This document shows, piece by piece, positions 1-6,189 of a stretch of DNA of 16,777 nucleotides (the stretch's first letter is position 1; each line of letters begins with the position of its first letter). Origin of the DNA: Spirochaetota bacterium (GTDB lineage: Bacteria; Spirochaetota; Spirochaetia; DSM-27196; PWMO01); assembly GCA_009908925.1 (NCBI GenBank), contig JAAAOH010000152.1:1-16777 (forward strand). Direction: 5' to 3'. The notes under the pieces are model-generated. The model was not told where the DNA came from and did no database searches. It was given only the letters and a program-made list of their open reading frames with translations. A program made the position numbers and the translations under genes.

Positions 1-769
1 CGCCCGTGACGTAGAGCCGACCGCCGGTACCGTCGCCGCCTCCACTGTTGCCGCCGCCGTCGCGGGGCGGGCCGCCCGGCCCGGCGCCCGCCTCGCCGGC
101 AGCCCCGGCGAGCTCCGCCACCCGACGTGCGACGCCCGCGCGCGAGTCGATGACACGGACCGCGGGCCCGAGTTCCCGCTGTATCTGCCCCGCAAGGTGG
201 GTAAAGTGGGTGCAGCCGAGCACGACCGCGTCGGCGGCTGACGTGTCGATTCCCGATACTGCATTGCGCACCGCGGCGCGGCTCTCCCCCGCGCTATCCG
301 CTGCAAAGCGGTGCTCGACGAAGTCGACGAGTGCGCCCGCCGCCACAATCGAAACCGGCGTTCCCGCCGCAAAATCTTCGATCAGCCCGGCCAGGTACTC
401 GCCATCCGCGGTGCGGGCCGTCGAGAGGATGACGATACCTCCTGCGCCCGCCTCCCGAGCCGCCGGCTTCACAGCCGGGACCACCCCCACGAAGGGAACG
501 TCGAATCGATTTCGCAGATCCGAGAGCGCAACCACGCTCCCCGTATTGCAGGCGACAACGACGACCGCAGGGTCGAACCGGCCGATCACCCGCTCCACCA
601 GGGCGGCGAGAATCGCCCGAATGTCCTCCTCGCTGCGGGTCCCGTACGGGAAATGAGCCGTGTCGGCAATGTAGATGAAGGGTGTCTCCGGGAGAAGGGC
701 GCGAGTCGCCTGCAGGTAGGGAAGCCCACCCATGCCGGAGTCCAGAAAGACGATCGGTGACCTATCCAT
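1..769 (-). CDS. murI: glutamate racemase MurI (C-terminus cut by window edge)
   Basis: Interconverts L- and D-glutamate in the cytoplasm to supply D-Glu for peptidoglycan. The 256 visible residues show the family hallmarks: LDSGMGG at residues 9-15 (D10, S11), ADTAHFPYG at 35-43, ACNTGS at 73-78 with catalytic Cys74, and GCTHF at 185-189 with catalytic Cys186 and His188. The conserved LYVTG near the C-terminus is at 251-255. Just before it, at about 224-249, lies a Gly/Pro/Ala-rich low-complexity insert that most racemases lack. ATG at 767-769 was chosen because it opens directly onto the first conserved strand. It overlaps the end of the upstream cysteine-rich gene (ATGGATAG), which suggests translational coupling. 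No strong Shine-Dalgarno is visible. The reading frame stays open to base 1, so only the last few residues should be missing. Confidence 0.93.
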   Translation of the reverse strand, partial: MDRSPIVFLDSGMGGLPYLQATRALLPETPFIYIADTAHFPYGTRSEEDIRAILAALVERVIGRFDPAVVVVACNTGSVVALSDLRNRFDVPFVGVVPAVKPAAREAGAGGIVILSTARTADGEYLAGLIEDFAAGTPVSIVAAGALVDFVEHRFAADSAGESRAAVRNAVSGIDTSAADAVVLGCTHFTHLAGQIQRELGPAVRVIDSRAGVARRVAELAGAAGEAGAGPGGPPRDGGGNSGGGDGTGGRLYVTG

Positions 770-1067
770 CGCCGAAAAGGTTATCCAGTTTCTTCCGCGC
801 CTCCTGAGCCTTCTCCTCGACGCCCCCTGCTCCGGCGGGTCCACCCTGGGAGGAGGGGCGAAGCTGAAAGAACTCGCAGAAGTTGGCTTTCTCCTTGTCT
901 CGCACCTCTTCGGGAATGGTCTCGCGGCACTGCCAGTGGGCGCTCGGATCATAGAACCGGCAGTTCAGGCAGCACTTGAGGTCGCGACCACATCCGGGGC
1001 AGAGCGTGTTGCGATAGACACGGGTTCGGTCGTCGATGTAGGTACCACATGCGTAACAGGTCGCCAT
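762..1067 (-). CDS. small cysteine-rich, probably zinc-binding protein of unknown function
   Basis: 101 residues with nine cysteines in the first 64: C4-x2-C7, C23-x2-C26, C32/C33-x2-C36, C47 and C64. The paired CxxC knuckles suggest one or two structural zinc sites; iron-sulfur binding cannot be excluded. The C-terminal third is a Gly-rich linker followed by a charged helix (about 83-97). I recognise no named family, although small multi-CxxC proteins of this layout are common as conserved hypotheticals in spirochaetes and deltaproteobacteria. There is no signal peptide or TM segment, so it is probably cytosolic. Its TAG stop overlaps the murI start by 8 nt, so the two are likely one transcript. 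The start at 1065-1067 has AGGA about 7 nt upstream. A weak promoter-like pair (TTGTCG at 1098-1103, TAGGAT at 1074-1079, spacing 18) would leave almost no leader. Confidence 0.8.
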   Translation of the reverse strand: MATCYACGTYIDDRTRVYRNTLCPGCGRDLKCCLNCRFYDPSAHWQCRETIPEEVRDKEKANFCEFFQLRPSSQGGPAGAGGVEEKAQEARKKLDNLFGDG

Positions 1068-1146
1068 TGCCCCATCCTACCCCGCCGTCACGGTCCTCGA
1101 CAATACGACCTTGCACCCCGCGTCACACTGGAGTACGGTGGGCGCA

Positions 1147-1749
1147 ATGTATGAGATCCGCACATGCACCGTGGAGGGATGTGAGCGCCCCGCCGTGTAT
1201 GAAGAGCAGAGCTGTTACCGGCATCTCGCCGATCCGCCCGCATTCTCACGCCGTATCGCAGCGATTCTTGCAGATAGCGGCACCCTCAGCGATGCCGATC
1301 TGTCCGGGGCGGTCTTCGAAGACGCGAACTTCACCGAGGTCAGCCTGCAGGGGTGCCGGTTTTCAGGTGCCTCGTTTCACCGCTGCATCCTCTCCAAATC
1401 CGACGTGGAGCTCTGTTTCTTCGACGACGCCGTCTTCACAGACTGTACCGTCCATGATGCGCGCATCCGCAAGTCGGTATTCGGTGCCGCCCGCCTCGCA
1501 GGCTGCGATTACACGGGAAGCGATATAATCCAGTGCTCGTGGAACGGGTCATCCTGCAGCTGGGTAACCTTCGACGACACCGACATTCTCCACTCCCGTT
1601 TCATTGGGGCCGAAATCACAGATACGACCTTCCGAAACTGTAACCTCAAGGCCGTGGATTTCCGGCGGAGCACGCGCGTTCGGGTATCGTTCAAGTACTC
1701 CAATGACGAGGATGCCACATTCTCACCCGAGGACGTTCCGTGGCACTGA
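1147..1749 (+). CDS. pentapeptide-repeat protein with N-terminal Cys/His zinc-finger-like motif
   Basis: 200 residues. The N-terminus carries C7-x4-C12-x10-C23-x2-H26, a small zinc-knuckle pattern of the kind found beside HNH and other DNA- or RNA-associated domains. From about residue 45 to 178 the chain is pentapeptide repeats of the A(D/N)LxX type, for example DADLSGAVFEDANF at 50-63, then DDAVFTDC, IGAEITDTTFRNCNLKAVDF. This should fold as a right-handed quadrilateral beta-helix. Some pentapeptide proteins mimic DNA and protect gyrase; most are uncharacterised. I chose the ATG at 1147 over an in-frame TTG at 1111, because the latter adds 12 residues without family features. The stop (1747-1749) lies inside the start of the next gene, a 10 nt overlap, so the two are probably co-translated. 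No signal peptide is seen. Function is unknown; the finger might bring the beta-helix to nucleic acid or to a partner protein. Confidence 0.85.
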   Translation: MYEIRTCTVEGCERPAVYEEQSCYRHLADPPAFSRRIAAILADSGTLSDADLSGAVFEDANFTEVSLQGCRFSGASFHRCILSKSDVELCFFDDAVFTDCTVHDARIRKSVFGAARLAGCDYTGSDIIQCSWNGSSCSWVTFDDTDILHSRFIGAEITDTTFRNCNLKAVDFRRSTRVRVSFKYSNDEDATFSPEDVPWH

Positions 1750-2372
1750 GACTGCTCTCCCACTACAGTGTCTCTACCTTTTCGAACGTGTACGTCATCG
1801 CCTGTGAGCGGAGCAGGCAGGCCGCCATCATCGACCCCGCGAGGTTCGAGGCTCCCCTGCTCGAGTTCATCGAGACGAACGGCTTCGCCCTCACCCATGT
1901 CCTTATCACGCGATCTGATGAGTCCCATGAGCAGGGCGTTCGTACCCTCAAGCGCATCTACGACGCGCAGATTCATGCCGGGATTCCGGAGATTGCGGGG
2001 TCCGAAACTGCAGGTGCCCCAGAGGGGACGACCATCAGTCTCGGCGACCGGGAGATCACTACGATCGGCCTGCCGTCACACTCGCAGGACGCACGGGCCT
2101 ACTTGTGCGGGCATCTCCTGTTCTGCGGCCCCGTGATATCGGCGGGCGGAATTGCGCCCGGGCATCCCGGCTACTCGGGGGTGCTCCTGCGCGAGATGAT
2201 CCACGAGCGGCTGTTGAGTCTCCCATCGGAGACCGTTGTCCTGCCCCGGGAAGGGCCGCCCACGACGATCGGACTCGAACGCCGGACGAACCCCGAGCTC
2301 AGCACTACCGGCGACGGCCGGTCCGCCGACGACGACACCCCCGCCGCCGACGCCCCTACCGATCACGAATGA
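1740..2372 (+). CDS. degenerate metallo-beta-lactamase-fold protein (probable pseudoenzyme)
   Basis: 210 residues resembling the glyoxalase II / MBL-hydrolase fold: an opening strand pair (FSNVYVIACE, then AAIIDPA), a helix, then THVLIT at 52-57 where the zinc motif should follow. The canonical HxHxDH reads R58-S-D60-E-S62-H63, so only the last His survives. The second-site region keeps one His (LPSH114S). The usual G-D metal-bridging Asp is G130-P131. The terminal PGHG is P169-R-E-G. The scaffold segment TTIGLERRTNP at 175-185 still matches glyoxalase-like proteins. Metal-dependent hydrolysis therefore looks lost, leaving a possible binding or regulatory role. The last 25 residues are a disordered acidic tail. 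The GTG start at 1740-1742 has GAGGA 6 nt upstream and overlaps the pentapeptide gene by 10 nt. The 3' end overlaps the convergent rluD-like gene by 17 bp. Confidence 0.78.
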   Translation: MALRLLSHYSVSTFSNVYVIACERSRQAAIIDPARFEAPLLEFIETNGFALTHVLITRSDESHEQGVRTLKRIYDAQIHAGIPEIAGSETAGAPEGTTISLGDREITTIGLPSHSQDARAYLCGHLLFCGPVISAGGIAPGHPGYSGVLLREMIHERLLSLPSETVVLPREGPPTTIGLERRTNPELSTTGDGRSADDDTPAADAPTDHE

Positions 2373-3324
2373 GGGTACCGATCGTCTCCGAAAACCGTTG
2401 TGGGAGGGGTGCGGTGAAGACTCGCGGTTCGGTCTCGCCGGGCGGCGTGAAACACAGCGAAAGTGCGTGCAGCATCAGCGTGGCCTCGGGGAACCGGGCA
2501 CTGTGGCGCGCGTAGAGCGGGTCCCCGAGGATGGGATGGCCGAGGTGTCGCATGTGCACGCGCAGCTGGTGTGTGCGTCCCGTGCGCGGGTGAAGCACCA
2601 CGACGGCGTGGTCTGCGAATGAACGCAGCACCCGATAGCCGGTGTATGCGGGCTTTCCCTGCTCCGCATCATGTGCAAAGCGCTTTCGGTTATGCGGATC
2701 ACGGCGGATGAAGCCCTCCACTGAGCCCACCGACGGCCTCGGCGTGCCCTTGGTGACGGCGACGTAGATCTTGTGAACCGCTCGCTCGCGGAACTGGCGG
2801 GAGATTTCCTCGTGAACGGCCGCCGACTTCGCCACCACGATGATGCCCGAGGTGTCTTTGTCGAGGCGATGAACGATGCCCGGGCGCAGGCTCTCCGGCG
2901 CGAAGTCTCGCTGGAGCCCCGTAACGTGATGGAGAACCGCGTTGGCGAGCGTCCCGGAGTAGTTTCCCTGTGCCGGGTGAACAACCATCCCCTGCGGCTT
3001 ATCGATGATGAGGAGCTCCCTGTTCTCGAATATGACAGAGAGGGGGATGTCTTCGGGCTCGAGGTCCGGCAGCGGGACGGGCCCGTACTCCACTTCGACG
3101 AGCTCACCCTCGTGCACGCTTCGCGAAGGTTTGACGGGGCGCCCGTTTACGAGGATTCGTACCTCCCTGGTTTTCAGTTGGCTTCGCGGAAAGAGTTCGA
3201 GCACCTCGCTTACGTAGCGGTCGGCACGGAGGCCGTCATGCAGCGCTTCCACGACGGCCTCGGCTGTGTCGAGATCGCGGTCGCGGTCAGCCGGGCGGTT
3301 CATCGGAAGCTCTGCCATCGTCAC
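2356..3324 (-). CDS. rluD: RluA/RluD-family rRNA/tRNA pseudouridine synthase
   Basis: 322 residues, normal for RluD-type enzymes, which isomerise uridine to pseudouridine in 23S rRNA or tRNA. An S4 RNA-binding domain lies at about 30-80 (LRADRYVSE, VRILVNGRPV, EGELVEVEY). The catalytic domain starts near 95. Family motifs are IDKPQGMVVHP at 107-117, GIVHRLDKDTSG at 149-160 with catalytic Asp155, PRTGRTHQLRVHMRHLGHP at 246-264, and GDPLY at 267-271. The S4 domain plus HRLDKDTSG favours RluD or RluC over RluA, but the exact target uridines cannot be read from sequence. The GTG start at 3322-3324 overlaps the upstream stop as GTGA (4 nt), indicating coupling to the small membrane-protein gene. 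An ATG two codons later is a possible alternative. The 3' end overlaps the convergent MBL-like gene, so no separate terminator fits between them. Confidence 0.93.
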   Translation of the reverse strand: MTMAELPMNRPADRDRDLDTAEAVVEALHDGLRADRYVSEVLELFPRSQLKTREVRILVNGRPVKPSRSVHEGELVEVEYGPVPLPDLEPEDIPLSVIFENRELLIIDKPQGMVVHPAQGNYSGTLANAVLHHVTGLQRDFAPESLRPGIVHRLDKDTSGIIVVAKSAAVHEEISRQFRERAVHKIYVAVTKGTPRPSVGSVEGFIRRDPHNRKRFAHDAEQGKPAYTGYRVLRSFADHAVVVLHPRTGRTHQLRVHMRHLGHPILGDPLYARHSARFPEATLMLHALSLCFTPPGETEPRVFTAPLPQRFSETIGTLIRDR

Positions 3325-3779
3325 CGTCGGTCCGCGCGTGTGCGGTCTCCGGCGCGGCTGTCTGCACGGATGCGACCGATGATGAAGTCGACGAGCGCCA
3401 CGCCCACGGACATGCCCGCGGCGGTCAGAATGACCCCGATGCGCTCGTCCTCAGTAAGGGGCGGTTTGTCGGGCGGGCCGAAAAACCAGGGGGCGTAGGT
3501 GTAGTTCCACTCGCCCGCCTTCAGGCTCTCACGGCCGAACCGGACCGCGTCATATCCGACATTCGCGAGGAGCAGCACCACGGGAAAGCTCCCGAGGGCA
3601 ATGATCTCACCGCGTCGCAGATCCCGGGCCCACCCCGGAAACTCATCCGGCGAGTACGGTTCGGGCGAAGCGCCGGCCGACCCCGCGTCGCCGTCACTCT
3701 GGGCGGGCAGGAGCGAGGCGCTGAAGCACAGCAGGAGGGCAAGCGCCCACTGCCTCGAGCGCGTCGTACGCGTCATCAT
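3321..3779 (-). CDS. exported/inner-membrane protein of unknown function, WARDLRR type
   Basis: 152 residues. A signal peptide is clear: basic MMTRTTRSRQ, hydrophobic core at 11-24, and a likely cleavage site after LPA (residue 26). A short acidic linker leads to the motif FPGWARDLRRGEIIALGSFP at 47-66, which I remember as characteristic of small conserved spirochaetal proteins; this is recalled, not searched. Two hydrophobic segments follow, at about 57-76 and 113-135, with an aromatic stretch between them (YAPWFFGPP at 95-103). The C-terminal 15 residues are strongly charged. No function can be assigned. It lies between yggS and the rluD-like gene: its ATG shares one base with the yggS stop (TGATG) and its stop overlaps the next start (GTGA). 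Cys18 sits in LLLC, which lacks the small residues of a lipobox, so I do not call it a lipoprotein. Confidence 0.85.
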   Translation of the reverse strand: MMTRTTRSRQWALALLLCFSASLLPAQSDGDAGSAGASPEPYSPDEFPGWARDLRRGEIIALGSFPVVLLLANVGYDAVRFGRESLKAGEWNYTYAPWFFGPPDKPPLTEDERIGVILTAAGMSVGVALVDFIIGRIRADSRAGDRTRADRR

Positions 3780-4465
3780 CAGCCGCGCGCTCCGAACAGG
3801 CGGGTGCCGAGTCGTACCATCGTCGAGCCTTCCTCCACCGCAATCCCGTAGTCGTTGGTCATGCCCATTGAGAGAACCGAGAAGTCGAGATCAGGATAGC
3901 TCCGTGAGACCATGGTAAAGAGGCGATTGAGCTCCCTGAAACTGCGACGAATCGCCTGTTCATCGGAGGTGAAGGGGGCGAGCGTCATGAGACCCACCGG
4001 ATCGAGGCTGTCGAGCTCGAGCACGCCGTCGAGCACGTCGCGCAGCGCGTCCCCTCCCTCGACCCCGTACTTGTTCTCCTCACCCGAGGTGTTGACCTCG
4101 AGCAGAATGCGCATGCGGGCAGCGGCGGCATCACAGTGCCTGTGCAGCGCTTCAGCGGTCTCCACCCGATCGATGGACTGCACGGTGGAGAACAGTCCGA
4201 CCGCCGACTTCGCCTTGTTCCGCTGCAAGTGCCCGATGAGATGCAGATCGATGTCCTCCGGGGCATTCTGATACTTGGAAGCGGCCTCCTGCACCCGGTT
4301 TTCCCCGAAGCAGCGAATACCGGCCTCGTAGGCTTCCGTCACGGCCGATTCGTCGTGGTTCTTGGTAACCGCCATCACGGTCACCTCTTCGGGATCGCGG
4401 CCCGCGCGAATGCAGGCCTCACCAATCTCCTCCTGTACCTCGCGAACCTGTTCGGCTACCGACAT
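3779..4465 (-). CDS. yggS: YggS/PLPBP-family pyridoxal-phosphate homeostasis protein
   Basis: 228 residues, full length for the family. It folds as a PLP-binding TIM barrel without known catalytic activity and buffers free PLP, affecting amino-acid metabolism. Motifs: AVTKNH at 32-37 with the PLP-binding Lys35, GENRVQE at 54-60, HLIGHLQRNK at 75-84, VNTSGEENKYG at 124-134, GLMTLAP at 158-164, and SMGMTNDYGIA then RLGTRLFG at the C-terminus for the phosphate site. The gene stands back to back with pdxST, a sensible pairing because those enzymes make PLP. In many bacteria yggS instead sits near pilT, proC or cell-division genes. It leads a coupled operon with the small membrane protein and the rluD-like gene. 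The start ATG at 4463-4465 has no good Shine-Dalgarno (only GGA), and the best promoter candidate is very close to it. Confidence 0.95.
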   Translation of the reverse strand: MSVAEQVREVQEEIGEACIRAGRDPEEVTVMAVTKNHDESAVTEAYEAGIRCFGENRVQEAASKYQNAPEDIDLHLIGHLQRNKAKSAVGLFSTVQSIDRVETAEALHRHCDAAAARMRILLEVNTSGEENKYGVEGGDALRDVLDGVLELDSLDPVGLMTLAPFTSDEQAIRRSFRELNRLFTMVSRSYPDLDFSVLSMGMTNDYGIAVEEGSTMVRLGTRLFGARG

Positions 4466-4471
4466 AGGTCC

Positions 4472-4500
4472 ATCGTAGCAGAACTCGGCCTCCTCGTTAA
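4472..4500 (-). promoter_or_regulatory. candidate sigma70-type promoter of yggS operon
   Basis: Reading the minus strand, TTAACG (4495-4500) and TACGAT (4472-4477) are separated by 17 nt, each matching four of six consensus bases. The -10 box ends only six bases before the yggS ATG, so a transcript from here would be leaderless or nearly so. That would fit the missing Shine-Dalgarno. A match of this quality can arise by chance. Confidence 0.35.
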
Positions 4501-4513
4501 CATCCGCCGAATG

Positions 4514-4542
4514 TTGACGACGGCTCAGCGCGGAAGTATTCT
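4514..4542 (+). promoter_or_regulatory. sigma70-type promoter of pdxST
   Basis: TTGACG (4514-4519), a 17 nt spacer, then TATTCT (4537-4542). Both boxes match five and four of six consensus bases at ideal spacing. Transcription should start near 4549, giving a leader of about 34 nt that contains the AAGGG ribosome site at 4569-4573. This placement also argues against an upstream in-frame ATG at 4547, which would lie at the transcript's very first bases. No operator palindrome or MocR/PdxR-type direct repeats were evident around it. Confidence 0.65.
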
Positions 4543-4582
4543 AATCATGGCATTCGTAGATTTTAATCAAGGGCGAAATATC

Positions 4583-5488
4583 ATGAGTGAACTACTGTGG
4601 TCCGAGCGGCAGAAGTCGACCTGGCGCACCAAGGTCGGTCTCGCCGAAATGCTCAAAGGCGGCGTCATAATGGACGTTACCGACGCCGAACAGGCCAAGA
4701 TTGCGGCCGAGGCCGGTGCGCAGGCCGTTATGGCTCTCGAGCGTGTGCCTGCAGACATCCGCGCGGCAGGCGGCGTCGCCCGCATGTCCGACCCGAAGAT
4801 GATCAAAGAGATACAGGAGGCCGTCTCCATACCGGTGATGGCCAAATGCCGTATAGGCCACTTCGTGGAGGCACAGATCCTCGAGTCCCTGGGAGTGGAT
4901 TTCATAGACGAGAGTGAGGTCCTGACCCCGGCCGACGATCAGTACCACGTGAAGAAGGAGAACTTCCGCGTTCCCTTCGTGTGCGGCTGCCGTGATCTCG
5001 GAGAGGCGCTCCGCCGTGTCGGCGAAGGCGCGGCGATGATCCGTACCAAAGGGGAAGCCGGGACCGGCGACGTGGTGGAAGCCGTTCGTCACATGCGCAC
5101 CGTGCGCGACGGCATCCGCCGGCTGCAGAGCCTGCCGGAGGAGGAGCTGATGACCGAGGCGAAAAACCTCGGCGCTCCATACGATGTCGTCGTCGAGGTC
5201 GCTCAGACCGGCAAGCTCCCCGTGCCGAACTTCTCCGCCGGCGGCGTGGCTACTCCCGCCGACGCTGCGCTTATGATGCAGCTCGGCGCCGAGGCCGTCT
5301 TCGTCGGATCGGGGGTGTTCAAGTCGGACAACCCGCGCCGCAGAGCCCGAGCCATCGTGGATGCAGTCGCCTATTACAACGATCCCGCCAAGCTCGCAGA
5401 AATCTCCACCGATCTCGGTGGTGCCATGGTCGGTATCAACGCCGGCGGCATGGAGGAAAGCGAGCGCATCGCAGTCCGGGGATGGTAG
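4583..5488 (+). CDS. pdxS: pyridoxal 5'-phosphate synthase, lyase subunit PdxS
   Basis: 301 residues, typical for PdxS. It condenses ribose 5-phosphate, glyceraldehyde 3-phosphate and ammonia (channelled from PdxT) to PLP, within a 12+12 PdxS/PdxT complex in the cytosol. Active-site residues are intact: D31 in GGVIMDV, K88 in MAKCRIGH (first Schiff-base lysine), K156 in RTKGEAGTG (second lysine), plus ALERVPADIR at 51-60 and the phosphate loops around 219-224 (FSAGGV) and 240-246. These positions match Bacillus PdxS D24/K81/K149 with a constant +7 offset. ATG 4583 is preferred because AAGGG lies 9 nt upstream and the protein then begins at the usual N-terminus. An in-frame ATG at 4547 sits at the predicted transcription start. 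The stop overlaps the pdxT start by 7 nt. Confidence 0.98.
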   Translation: MSELLWSERQKSTWRTKVGLAEMLKGGVIMDVTDAEQAKIAAEAGAQAVMALERVPADIRAAGGVARMSDPKMIKEIQEAVSIPVMAKCRIGHFVEAQILESLGVDFIDESEVLTPADDQYHVKKENFRVPFVCGCRDLGEALRRVGEGAAMIRTKGEAGTGDVVEAVRHMRTVRDGIRRLQSLPEEELMTEAKNLGAPYDVVVEVAQTGKLPVPNFSAGGVATPADAALMMQLGAEAVFVGSGVFKSDNPRRRARAIVDAVAYYNDPAKLAEISTDLGGAMVGINAGGMEESERIAVRGW

Positions 5489-6126
5489 GAAGCACCTCCC
5501 CGGTCGGCGTCCTGGCGTTTCAGGGCGACTTCCAGAAACATCTCGAGCTTCTCTCCGCCATGGGCAAGCGGGCGGTTGCTGTTCGCAGCTCAGAGGACAT
5601 CGCCAACCTGTCCGCCCTGATCATTCCGGGTGGCGAGAGCACGACGATCGGCATGCTGATGGAACGCTTCGGTCTCATCGAGCCGGTTCGCAATCGGGCC
5701 CGAGACGGCATGCCCGTTCTCGGCACCTGCGCAGGTGCGATTCTCTTGGCGCGGGAGATCGACGGAAGCGACCAGCCACGAATCGGCATCATGGACATCG
5801 GTGTGCGGCGTAACGCCTACGGCAGACAGATCGAGAGCTTCGAGGCTGACATTGAGCTCAGCGAACCTGCGTACAGCGGATCGGCGGGCGGCAACACCGG
5901 ACGGGGCACAGCCGGGGCTGAGCCCGGTCGGCACGCCTCGGTACGCGCCGTTTTTATCCGCGCACCCATCATCACGCATGTGGGAAGTGGTGTGGATGTA
6001 ATTGCCTCGTTCGAAGACAACCCGGTCGTTGTTCGCGAAGGAAATCTGATGGCGGCAACGTTTCACCCCGAACTAAGCGGAGAGACCGCTGTCCATCGGC
6101 TCTTTCTCCGGTACGCCGGCATTTGA
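5482..6126 (+). CDS. pdxT: pyridoxal 5'-phosphate synthase, glutaminase subunit PdxT
   Basis: 214 residues; a class-I glutamine amidotransferase that hydrolyses glutamine and passes ammonia to PdxS. Visible motifs: GVLAFQGDFQKH at 9-20, LIIPGGESTT at 46-55 (oxyanion region), GTCAG at 81-85 with nucleophile Cys83, GIMDIGVRRNAYGRQ at 102-116, VFIRAP at 157-162, and FHPELS at 194-199 supplying the catalytic His195 and Glu197. The triad is complete. Between about 128 and 152 there is a Gly/Ala/Ser-rich stretch (SGSAGGNTGRGTAG and after) that makes this loop longer than in most PdxT proteins. ATG 5482 overlaps the pdxS stop (ATGGTAG), so translation is coupled. The gene converges on the prenyl-synthase operon across 63 bp, in which I see no convincing terminator. 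Confidence 0.97.
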   Translation: MVGSTSPVGVLAFQGDFQKHLELLSAMGKRAVAVRSSEDIANLSALIIPGGESTTIGMLMERFGLIEPVRNRARDGMPVLGTCAGAILLAREIDGSDQPRIGIMDIGVRRNAYGRQIESFEADIELSEPAYSGSAGGNTGRGTAGAEPGRHASVRAVFIRAPIITHVGSGVDVIASFEDNPVVVREGNLMAATFHPELSGETAVHRLFLRYAGI

Positions 6127-6189
6127 TAGCCGGGCATGGACGGGTGCCGCCGCCACCGCCGGGTGCCACCATCGCTGGCGTGTCCCCCC

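Noticed and set aside
2773..3498. 241-codon open frame antisense to the rluD-like gene
   Set aside because: It lies opposite a gene with intact catalytic motifs, has no domain-like pattern and is explained by GC-rich codon usage.
3724..3729. Lipoprotein lipobox around Cys18 of the small membrane protein
   Set aside because: Residues before the Cys are all Leu and a normal signal-peptidase site (LPA) lies a few residues on.
4136..4582. 149 extra N-terminal codons for pdxS
   Set aside because: They run antisense through yggS and across its promoter region; PdxS proteins start where ATG 4583 puts them.
6127..6189. Terminator between pdxT and the prenyl synthase gene
   Set aside because: GC-rich with a direct repeat CGGGTGCC (6141-6148, 6160-6167), but no stable inverted repeat followed by a T-run on either strand.
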